From: an uncultured Oscillospiraceae bacterium
Lineage (GTDB): Bacteria > Bacillota > Clostridia > UBA1212 > UBA1255
DNA length: 5,575 nt
NCBI GenBank assembly: GCA_902462635.1
Contig: CABQCN010000109.1
Span: 1 to 5,575, forward strand
Reading direction: 5' to 3'
Positions 1 to 5,575 of this stretch are shown in pieces. The notes beneath the pieces were generated by a model. The model was not told the DNA's origin. It did no database searches and saw only the letters and a list, made by a program, of their open reading frames with translations. Every line of letters begins with the position of its first letter. The stretch's first letter is position 1. Made by a program: the position numbers and the translations under genes.

Positions 1-529
1 CGTAGCTGCGCGGCCCGGGGAGGCTTTTTTTATAGTTCCAGCAGCGTATGGCGTCTGCTAAGGTTTTTCCGGGGTTTGCGGCAAAAAAATCACGGATATA
101 CGTATTGTATTCGAATTGTCTCCCGATTTTGTGCGGCTGTTTTTTTAAAACATAATACGCCTCTACCGCGTCGCGGTATGTCTTCTCCGGGTTGCTTTTC
201 AGCCATTCTTGGAACGCGGTGCAGAAGGTAAACCGTTTCCCGATCGCATTTTTGAAAAAGGTGCGGCTGTTCTCCGAGCAGCAAAAATTTTCACCGATTT
301 GCGCGTCGTACGCAATGATCTCGTTCTTCTGCTTTTTCCGTGCCGGCGGCGCCGGTTCTTTCTCTCCGGTCTTCAGATAGCGGGCGATCCGCCGCGTCAG
401 ATCGTCCTTGCTTACGGCGGACGAAAGCCCTTCCCGCCTGCAGAATGCAGTCAATTCGTTTTTCAAATAGTAATACTTTTGGAATTCTTCGCACGCGGTT
501 GCGCCTGTCAGGACCGGCCTGTCTCCCAT
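1..529 (-). CDS. SAP-domain / DUF6434 protein, C-terminus cut by window edge
   Basis: Reading the minus strand from ATG at 529 gives 176 codons with no stop before the left edge, so this is a 3'-truncated gene. Residues about 20-55 (YYYLKNELTAFCRREGLS, then RRIARYLKTG) look like a SAP-type helix-extension-helix, a fold usually linked to DNA binding. A short basic, proline-rich linker (about 58-69) leads to a second domain (about 72-130) with SRTFFKNAIGKRFTF and FQEWLKSNPEKTYRDAVEAY, which I recognise as the DUF6434 pattern. The tail FEYNTYIRDFFAANPGKTLADAIRCW..KK (139-168) is also typical, so probably only a few residues are missing. The start is supported by the ribosome site AAGGGAGGT (547-539), nine bases upstream. 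No signal peptide or membrane segment is visible, so the protein is likely cytoplasmic. Its role is unknown; DNA binding is inferred only from the SAP-like part. Family call fairly sure, function not. Confidence 0.85.
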   Translation of the reverse strand, partial: MGDRPVLTGATACEEFQKYYYLKNELTAFCRREGLSSAVSKDDLTRRIARYLKTGEKEPAPPARKKQKNEIIAYDAQIGENFCCSENSRTFFKNAIGKRFTFCTAFQEWLKSNPEKTYRDAVEAYYVLKKQPHKIGRQFEYNTYIRDFFAANPGKTLADAIRCWNYKKSLPGPRSY

Positions 530-550
530 ATCGTCCGCACCTCCCTTGCT

Positions 551-579
551 ATTGTAAATACGCCGTATACCAAAGTCAA
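551..579 (-). promoter_or_regulatory. Promoter of the DUF6434 gene
   Basis: On the minus strand there is TTGACT (579-574), a 17-base spacer, and TACAAT (556-551), each one mismatch from the sigma-A consensus. An A/T run (587-578) lies just upstream and could act as an UP element. The expected transcription start (about 547-542) falls in or next to the ribosome site, so the leader would be only about 13-18 bases long. Confidence 0.75.
558..568. promoter_or_regulatory. Short palindrome in promoter spacer, possible operator
   Basis: ATACG and CGTAT form a perfect 5-base inverted repeat around a single C, lying wholly between the -35 and -10 boxes of the minus-strand promoter. A repressor bound here would block that promoter. 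The arms are short and such a match can arise by chance, so this is only a candidate. Confidence 0.2.
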
Positions 580-620
580 ATTTTTTTACCGAACGCCGGT
601 TGTTTCAGTAAAAATCGGAT

Positions 621-639
621 TTGTGACAATTCATTGAAT
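621..639. promoter_or_regulatory. Two abutting short palindromes at the tldD -35 box, possible operator
   Basis: TTGTGACAA (621-629) has 4-base arms around a central G, and ATTCATTGAAT (629-639) has perfect 5-base arms around a central T. They share base 629, and the second covers the whole -35 box of the tldD promoter. The position suits a repressor site, but no known regulator family motif is recognised and chance is a real alternative. Confidence 0.22.
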
Positions 640-662
640 AAAAAAAGGGAATGTTATATAAT
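634..662 (+). promoter_or_regulatory. Promoter of the tldD-tldE-phosphorylase operon
   Basis: TTGAAT (634-639), a 17-base spacer and a perfect TATAAT (657-662) form a good sigma-A-like promoter. A second TATAAT lies at 665-670 but has no matching -35 box at a normal distance. The transcript should start near 669, giving a leader of about 30 bases that holds the ribosome site AAGGAGG (680-686), 11 bases before the tldD start. Confidence 0.75.
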
Positions 663-697
663 AATATAATAATCTAAATAAGGAGGCGTGATTTGCA

Positions 698-2200
698 ATG
701 TCCGGACAGAGAAAACAGAAACTCAAAGCGGATCGTTATCTGAATGAGGAAAAACCGCTTATGGTAAAATTGATCGGGTTTCTGACATGCGGTGAGGAAT
801 ATGAATTCGGCTGTGAAACGGTTCGGGGCTGCGGATTCCTGGAAGCAAGCATTCTGGCGGTTAACTCCAAGAGTAAAAAATACAGTATTTCCAGAGCGGG
901 CACAAATATCGCCGACGATATCATGTTTAGCACGCGCGGATTCGTAATCCGCGTATTTGATGGCAGGATTTCCGCGGAATATTCCTGCAGTGAAATCGGA
1001 GAAGAATTTTTTACGGAGATCGGAGCGGCCCTTTCGAATCTCCTTTGTGAAACAAAAAGACAGGCGGACGGGCGTATTCTGCCGGAGCGGATCCCAAAGA
1101 CGAAACGTGCGGGGCAAACGGAGTATTTTACGGAATATGAGATCCATCCGGAGGAACTGGGAGACGACGCGATCCTCGCGCATCTCGATAAAATCCGCGG
1201 CAAGGCGCTTGCCGGTAATGAGAATGTACTGGACTGCAGCGTTTCCTGCAGTTACCGCAGGCATGCGAAGCTGTTTCTGAAGGGCAGCGGCGGGGAAATT
1301 ACGGAACAAAAGGAACAGAATATCCTCTGGATGACGAGTGCGGTTATGGTGCTTGTTGCGCGCGGCGAGGAAATCAAAGATTATTATAAAGGGTATTCCA
1401 ATCTCGGCGGCGCGGAAGTTTTCGCCGAGATGGAGAACGATGTGGAAGAAAATGTGCAATGCGCGGTTGCCCTGCTGGACAGCGAACCGATCGTCCCCGG
1501 CGAATACGATTGTATCTGTACGCCGGAAGTTACGGGGATGATCGTACACGAGGCATTCGGACACGGAGTGGAAATGGATATGTTTGTAAAGAAACGGGCG
1601 CTTGCGGAACAATATATCGGCAAATATGTGGCTTCACCGCTCGTTACGATGCACGACGGCGCAATTGCAGCGCAGCAGACGGCTTCCTATCTTTTCGACG
1701 ATGAGGGGACGGACGCGCAGGATACGGTCATCATAGAAAAAGGAATATTAAAGCGCGGCATCAGCGATCTGCGCAGCGCGGCGCGGCTTGGCACGGATCC
1801 GACCGGGAACGGCAGGCGGGAAAGCTACAAGCGCAAAGCGTATACGCGGATGACAAATACGTTTTTCGAAGCCGGAACGGACAAGGTAGAAGAGATGATT
1901 GCTTCGGTAAAATACGGATTTTTACTGGAGAATGCAAGGAGCGGTATGGAAGATCCCAAGAATTGGGGAATCCAGTGCATGGTGAACGTTGCGCGGGAAA
2001 TTCGGGATGGGAAGCTTACGGGTAAAATTTTCTCGCCGATCGTGCTCACGGGCTATGTGCCCGATTTGCTGAAATCGATTACGATGCTTTCCGAGAAGGT
2101 GGAACTCGGCGGCGGGGGATATTGCGGCAAAGGATATAAGGAATGGGTGAAAGTCTCTGACGGCGGTCCGTATATCAAAGCGCGCATCCGGCTGGGCTGA
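698..2200 (+). CDS. tldD: TldD, zinc metalloprotease subunit of the TldD/TldE complex
   Basis: 500 residues, close to the usual 480 or so for TldD. The metal motif HEXXXH appears as HEAFGH at residues 284-289, and the C-terminal Cys expected to complete the zinc site is Cys476 in GGGGYCGKG. Other family signatures follow in order: FDDEG (333-337), TGNGRRES (from 369), RMTNT (384-388), GMEDP (416-420) and a C-terminal VSDGGPYIKARIRLG. The first 130 or so residues are the variable N-terminal domain; GFVIRVFDGRISAEYS is the counterpart of the usual GVRVL-DG-W segment but is divergent. In characterised bacteria TldD pairs with TldE into a cytoplasmic protease that degrades unfolded peptides and trims some ribosomally made peptides such as microcin B17. 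The start at ATG 698 follows AAGGAGG by 11 bases. No signal peptide. The tldE gene follows after 33 bases. Substrate here is unknown. Family identity is secure. Confidence 0.95.
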   Translation: MSGQRKQKLKADRYLNEEKPLMVKLIGFLTCGEEYEFGCETVRGCGFLEASILAVNSKSKKYSISRAGTNIADDIMFSTRGFVIRVFDGRISAEYSCSEIGEEFFTEIGAALSNLLCETKRQADGRILPERIPKTKRAGQTEYFTEYEIHPEELGDDAILAHLDKIRGKALAGNENVLDCSVSCSYRRHAKLFLKGSGGEITEQKEQNILWMTSAVMVLVARGEEIKDYYKGYSNLGGAEVFAEMENDVEENVQCAVALLDSEPIVPGEYDCICTPEVTGMIVHEAFGHGVEMDMFVKKRALAEQYIGKYVASPLVTMHDGAIAAQQTASYLFDDEGTDAQDTVIIEKGILKRGISDLRSAARLGTDPTGNGRRESYKRKAYTRMTNTFFEAGTDKVEEMIASVKYGFLLENARSGMEDPKNWGIQCMVNVAREIRDGKLTGKIFSPIVLTGYVPDLLKSITMLSEKVELGGGGYCGKGYKEWVKVSDGGPYIKARIRLG

Positions 2201-2233
2201 AAATGATTTTACCGGGAAAGGATAGGGTCGGAG

Positions 2234-3550
2234 ATGGATACGATTGCAAGAATTCAGGCCGAATTGCAGAAAAACGGGATCGAATATTACAGAATCAATG
2301 AGGATCGGAAACAATCGGCGGAATTGTTTTATATCCGAAAAGAAATCGATATCGTACGGAGTACTTCCGTTACGGACTGCACCGTGACGGTTTACAGAGA
2401 TTTCGAAAGCGGCGGTGTGAAAATGCGCGGTTCGGCGGCGGCGGTAATTCATCCCGATATGGGTACGGAAGAAATCGGCGCTGCGCTTAATAAAGCGTAT
2501 TATGCGGCTTCTTTTGTCAAAAATAAATTTTATGAACTGCCCGCGTCCTCTGCTGACGCGCCCGCGGCAGGCACCGGGAAATCGTATGATCTTCCGGCGG
2601 AAGCTTTTCGAATGGCGGACGCGCTTTTCCGGGCGGAGGATGGCGCGTGCAAAAGTTTTTTAAATTCCGCGGAAATCTTTGCGGAGCGCCATGCGCTGCG
2701 CGTGGTAAATGCGGCCGGAATCGACGTCAGTTATGTGCGGTATTATTTTAACGGTGAGTTCGTGACGCAGTGTATTGCCAACGGGCAGGATGTGGAGCTG
2801 CATACGCAGTTTGCCTACCGCGTTCCGGAATACGGGCAGCTTACGGAGAAAGCGCGGGCGGCCCTGCAGAATACGGAGGACCGCGCGGAGGCGTTTGATC
2901 TTCCGGCAGCGGGCAAGTATGCCGTGATGCTTGCGGGTCCTCATGTCGCGACGCTGCTTGATTATTATAGGAGCAGAACGCAGGGCGGCATGATTTACGC
3001 CGGATATTCTTCTTATCGGAAAGATTGCTTTCTCCAGGGGGAAGAACCCTGTCTGAAAGGAGAAAAGCTGGAGCTGTCCCTTAAGGCGACCGCCCCGTAC
3101 AGCGCTGAGGGGATTCGGATGCAGGACCGCGTGCTTACAGAGCGCGGCGTATTAAAAACGATTCATTGCGGTGCGCGTTACGCATATTATCTTGGCATCG
3201 AACCGACGGGGGATTATTCCGCGTTGGAGTGCCGCAACGGGACGATGTCCGCGGAAGCGCTGCGGGCGGCAGTGGATTCGGAAAATGACTGCGTCCTTTC
3301 TATAGCGGCGTTCTCCGATTTTCAAACGGATGCGTTTTCCGGCCAGTTCGGCGGAGAGATCCGTCTTGCTTATTTATATCAAAAAATAGATGGCGCAATC
3401 CGGGTACGCAAGCTGACGGGCGGTTCGGTAAACGGCAACATCCTGGAAGCGCAGAACACGATGGTATTTTCCAAAGAACGCTATCAAGACGATACGTATG
3501 AAGGTCCGTATTTCGTGCGTTTCGACAACGTCAGTGTGGCAGGGGTGTAA
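2234..3550 (+). CDS. pmbA: TldE/PmbA, non-catalytic partner of TldD
   Basis: 438 residues, normal for TldE/PmbA. It shows the family's C-terminal features: RVLTERGVLKTIHCGARYAY (a gene-family turn seen as GVLK), FGGEIRLAYL (GGEIR at 373-377), TGGSVNGN (395-402) and the closing FVRFDNVSVAG. The place where TldD carries HEXXXH holds only AGPHVATLLDYY (Gly235, His237), so the metal site is absent, as expected for this subunit. By family knowledge it forms a heterodimer with TldD and shapes the peptide channel. A weak ribosome site AAAGGA (2217-2222) lies 11 bases before ATG 2234. The gene begins 33 bases after tldD and stops 7 bases before the phosphorylase, which supports one transcript. No signal peptide or membrane segment. 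It is more divergent than TldD in its N-terminal 200 residues, which carry few recognisable motifs. Confidence 0.92.
   Translation: MDTIARIQAELQKNGIEYYRINEDRKQSAELFYIRKEIDIVRSTSVTDCTVTVYRDFESGGVKMRGSAAAVIHPDMGTEEIGAALNKAYYAASFVKNKFYELPASSADAPAAGTGKSYDLPAEAFRMADALFRAEDGACKSFLNSAEIFAERHALRVVNAAGIDVSYVRYYFNGEFVTQCIANGQDVELHTQFAYRVPEYGQLTEKARAALQNTEDRAEAFDLPAAGKYAVMLAGPHVATLLDYYRSRTQGGMIYAGYSSYRKDCFLQGEEPCLKGEKLELSLKATAPYSAEGIRMQDRVLTERGVLKTIHCGARYAYYLGIEPTGDYSALECRNGTMSAEALRAAVDSENDCVLSIAAFSDFQTDAFSGQFGGEIRLAYLYQKIDGAIRVRKLTGGSVNGNILEAQNTMVFSKERYQDDTYEGPYFVRFDNVSVAGV
3541..3547 (+). promoter_or_regulatory. Ribosome site that decides the phosphorylase start
   Basis: AGGGGTG sits 10 bases before ATG 3558 and runs directly into the tldE stop codon TAA (3548-3550). 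The overlap suggests translational coupling: ribosomes finishing tldE would reach the phosphorylase start. The match to the consensus is only moderate. Confidence 0.55.
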
Positions 3551-3557
3551 TTGTAAA

Positions 3558-4403
3558 ATGACAGACAGCGAAGAATATAAACGCGTTTCCCGTATAACGT
3601 CTCATCTCAGAAAAATCGCCGGAGATTTCCATCCGGCGGTAGCGGTCGTTCTCGGCTCAGGACTCGGTAATTATGCGAAAAGCCGATATGTCGCGCCGGA
3701 ATTTGAACTTCGGTATGCGGATATTCCGGAATTTCCCGTTTCCACTGTTCCGGGACATGCGGGTAAATTTATTTTTGGTTCGATTGCGGGGATTCCGGCG
3801 GTGCTGATGCAGGGACGCGTCCATATGTATGAGGGGTATTCGGCGGCGGATACGGTTTTGCCGATCCGCGTATTGCGGATGCTTGGCGCGCGGCTGCTGA
3901 TTTTGACGAACGCGGCGGGTGGGATCAATCCCGCGTTCCGCCCGGGTGATTTTATGTTGATCCGCGACCATATTTCGAGCTTTGTTCCATCTCCGCTCAG
4001 AGGCGCGAACCTGGATGAATTGGGAGAACGTTTTACGGATATGACGGAAGTGTACTCACGGGATCTGATCGGCGCTGCCAAAGAAGCGGGGACGTCGCTC
4101 GGTATCGCGCTGCAAGAAGGCGTCTACCTGCAAGCGGCGGGACCGCAATACGAAACGCCGGCGGAAATCCGTATGATGTTTCTTCTCGGCGCAGACGCCG
4201 TTGGGATGAGCACCGTCTGTGAAGCGATTGCGGCGCGGCACATGGGGATGCGTGTCTGCGGGATCAGCTGCATTACAAACATGGCTGCAGGCCTGCATAA
4301 AAAGGCGCTTTCTCATGCGGAGGTGCAAAAAGCGGCCGATGAAGCGGAACAGCGTTTCCAGCAGCTGATGACGGCGTTTCTCGTACGGACCGGAACGATA
4401 TAA
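3558..4403 (+). CDS. punA: Purine nucleoside phosphorylase, trimeric type
   Basis: 281 residues, typical of the trimeric (PNP-II) family that splits inosine, guanosine and deoxy forms with phosphate to give the base and (deoxy)ribose-1-phosphate in the cytoplasm. Family motifs in order: VVLGSGLG with the phosphate-loop Ser34, GRVHMYEGY (86-94, His89), TNAAGG (117-122), GPQYETPAE with Glu199, GADAVGMST (Met217, Ser218) and ITN with Asn241; Glu199 and Asn241 match the base-binding pair known in this family. All expected active-site positions appear intact. An in-frame ATG at 3498 would add 20 residues and overlap tldE by 53 bases; I prefer 3558 because the family starts shortly before this point and a ribosome site precedes it. 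Seven bases separate it from tldE, so it is probably co-transcribed. The hexameric DeoD type is excluded by these motifs. Confidence 0.95.
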   Translation: MTDSEEYKRVSRITSHLRKIAGDFHPAVAVVLGSGLGNYAKSRYVAPEFELRYADIPEFPVSTVPGHAGKFIFGSIAGIPAVLMQGRVHMYEGYSAADTVLPIRVLRMLGARLLILTNAAGGINPAFRPGDFMLIRDHISSFVPSPLRGANLDELGERFTDMTEVYSRDLIGAAKEAGTSLGIALQEGVYLQAAGPQYETPAEIRMMFLLGADAVGMSTVCEAIAARHMGMRVCGISCITNMAAGLHKKALSHAEVQKAADEAEQRFQQLMTAFLVRTGTI

Positions 4404-4408
4404 TTTGC

Positions 4409-4432
4409 ATCGGAATTTTTTGAAGAACCGAT
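4409..4432. other. Weak inverted repeat after the phosphorylase gene
   Basis: ATCGG (4409-4413) and CCGAT (4428-4432) could pair across a 14-base loop. The stem is short and no T-run follows, so it does not qualify as an intrinsic terminator. It may be nothing, or a minor RNA hairpin at the end of the operon. Confidence 0.2.
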
Positions 4433-4445
4433 AACAAATCGCTGC

Positions 4446-4474
4446 TTGACGGGGATATTCCGGCATGCTAGGAT
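4446..4474 (+). promoter_or_regulatory. Extended -10 promoter of the glycosidase-like gene
   Basis: TTGACG (4446-4451) and TAGGAT (4469-4474) are separated by exactly 17 bases, and TG at 4466-4467 one base before the -10 box makes it an extended -10 element that compensates for a weak hexamer. The 6-base palindrome GCATGC (4463-4468) covers the end of the spacer. The expected transcript start is near 4481. The ribosome site AGGAGGT (4489-4495) follows, nine bases before ATG 4505. Confidence 0.65.
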
Positions 4475-4504
4475 AGAGTCCGACCTTTAGGAGGTGTTTC
4501 GAAA

Positions 4505-5575
4505 ATGGAAATTACTTATTGGTACGGTCCGCCGCGCAAATTTTTAAATGCGGATACGTATGAAGATGTCAAAAACGCGGGCTTCACGCTTGCAGGCCCA
4601 ATGGAAAGCACTGGATCGAGCGTGGAAGAAAATCTTAAATTTCTTGATATATGCCGGGAAAAAGGAATGAAGGCCTGTATTTACGATAAACGGATCGACC
4701 AGGCGATGATCAAATACCGGGATGGGGAAGCCGACTGGTATGAGCCGCTGAAAAGCGTGACGGAGGACTATAAGCACCACAAAGCGCTATATTCCTATTA
4801 TGTGACGGACGAACCCCAGACCAGAATGTTCAAAATGTTGGGAGCCGTGATCGCAAAATTAAAAGAATACGACCCGGAGCATCCGGGATATATCAATTTA
4901 CTGCCGAATTATGCTACGCCCGAACAGCTTGGCAGTCCTACTTATTATGATCATGTCAAAGCATATATCGAAACGGTGAAACCGGCGTTCGTCAGCTATG
5001 ACCATTATCATTTTCTGCATTTTACGCACGACAATCTGCCCGAAGAATACGAAATCGAAGAAACGGAAGATGAGCGGGAGAACGCCATTCGGCGCGCGGC
5101 GATGGTCAGCATCGACCGGCCGGGCTTCTTTGAAAATCTCGAAACCGTCCGAACGCTTTGTCAGGAATATGGACTGCCGTTCATGGTCATCGTGCTCCTG
5201 ATCGAACACGGACCGTATCGGAACCTCGCAGAAGCCGAAATCCGCTTCGAAGCGTTTCAGACACTGACCTACGGTGCGTCGATGATATCGTATTTTACGT
5301 ATTGGACGGTGATCGAGCCGGGCTCCTGGTGGAATTGGAAGAACGGATGCATCAGCTGTGAAGGCGAAAAACTACAGCATTATTACGATGTGCAGAAAAT
5401 AAACCGGGAGCTTCATAGATACGGCGCATATCTGAAGGGAAGAAAATCACTTAGCGTAACGCATTACGGAAAAATTCCGGATCAGGTAAACTATTTTACC
5501 GGTAACGTATCTTCTGACGCGCCCGTTCAGCTCACGCTCGGTACGTTTGAAGGCGGATATCTCGCGATTGCAAAT
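4505..5575 (+). CDS. Glycoside-hydrolase-like TIM-barrel protein, cut by right edge
   Basis: 357 codons without a stop to the window edge. The pattern of alternating strands and helices resembles a clan GH-A-type TIM barrel as found in many uncharacterised glycosidase-like proteins of gut Firmicutes and Bacteroidetes. Landmarks: YYVTDEPQ with Asp102-Glu103 (position of a barrel acid), GYINLLPNY (Asn131, Asn135), VSYDHYHF (164-170), a strand ending in Glu234-His235, and the aromatic strand YFTYWT (263-268) followed by Glu271 and WWNW (275-278). After about residue 310 the sequence turns strand-rich, as if a C-terminal beta domain begins. Glu103 is the best acid candidate; a second catalytic acid is unclear (Glu234 or Glu271). 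The N-terminus MEITYWYGPP has no signal peptide, so the enzyme is predicted to be intracellular and to act on imported oligosaccharides. Start supported by AGGAGGT nine bases upstream. Substrate and exact family unknown. Confidence 0.75.
   Translation, partial: MEITYWYGPPRKFLNADTYEDVKNAGFTLAGPMESTGSSVEENLKFLDICREKGMKACIYDKRIDQAMIKYRDGEADWYEPLKSVTEDYKHHKALYSYYVTDEPQTRMFKMLGAVIAKLKEYDPEHPGYINLLPNYATPEQLGSPTYYDHVKAYIETVKPAFVSYDHYHFLHFTHDNLPEEYEIEETEDERENAIRRAAMVSIDRPGFFENLETVRTLCQEYGLPFMVIVLLIEHGPYRNLAEAEIRFEAFQTLTYGASMISYFTYWTVIEPGSWWNWKNGCISCEGEKLQHYYDVQKINRELHRYGAYLKGRKSLSVTHYGKIPDQVNYFTGNVSSDAPVQLTLGTFEGGYLAIAN

Noticed and set aside
588..600. Hairpin ACCG/CGGT with a 5-base loop
   Set aside because: The T-run precedes it on the plus strand and would be an A-run after it on the minus strand, so it cannot be an intrinsic terminator in either direction; the stem is only 4 bases.
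209..637. Open frame of 142 codons on the plus strand
   Set aside because: It overlaps the DUF6434 gene in antisense and then runs through the divergent promoter region; the DUF6434 reading has clear family motifs, so this is a shadow.
621..639. Resemblance of TGTGA at the tldD -35 region to a CRP/FNR-type half-site
   Set aside because: The second half-site is not matched at the required spacing, so the resemblance is not enough for a call.
665..670. Second TATAAT as an alternative -10 box for tldD
   Set aside because: The bases 17 upstream (642-647) do not resemble a -35 box; the 657-662 box with TTGAAT is better.
674..1612. Open frame of 312 codons on the minus strand opposite tldD
   Set aside because: It lies wholly antisense to a secure tldD, its translation has biased composition without recognisable motifs, and no ribosome site or promoter was seen for it.
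1922..2452. Open frame of 176 codons on the minus strand across the tldD-tldE junction
   Set aside because: It is antisense to two secure genes and its translation has no family features.

Overview
The window looks like ordinary chromosomal sequence from a low-to-mid-GC Gram-positive bacterium, most likely a gut- or rumen-type member of the Clostridia. The reasons are strong AGGAGG-type ribosome sites, sigma-A-like promoters with 17-base spacers, AT-rich gaps between GC-richer genes, and protein families common in Clostridia (SAP-DUF6434 protein, a divergent clostridial TldD/TldE pair). The taxonomic call is inference from style and family, not from a marker gene.

Layout, left to right. (1) Positions 1-529, minus strand: the first 176 codons of a SAP-domain/DUF6434 protein whose stop lies beyond the left edge. 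(2) Positions 530-697: a divergent 168-base control region with one well-formed promoter for each direction; short perfect palindromes lie in or on both. (3) Positions 698-4403, plus strand: three closely spaced genes that look like one operon, namely tldD (698-2200), its partner tldE/pmbA (2234-3550) and a trimeric-type purine nucleoside phosphorylase (3558-4403). The gaps are 33 and 7 bases. (4) Positions 4404-4504: a gap holding an extended -10 promoter and a strong ribosome site but no convincing terminator. (5) Positions 4505-5575, plus strand: 357 codons of a glycoside-hydrolase-like TIM-barrel protein that runs off the right edge.

How the genes may work together. TldD and TldE are known to form one zinc protease in which TldD carries the metal site and TldE is a non-catalytic partner; both genes here have the expected features (HEAFGH and a C-terminal Cys in TldD, no such motif in TldE). 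The phosphorylase would split purine nucleosides to base and ribose-1-phosphate in the cytoplasm. Co-transcription with the protease suggests a shared salvage or turnover setting, but no common substrate can be read from the sequence. The DUF6434 gene and the glycosidase-like gene have their own promoters and are probably independent. No RNA gene, mobile element, CRISPR array or long repeat was seen. No candidate new system stands out strongly; the best leads are the protease-phosphorylase operon and the unassigned glycosidase-like protein.
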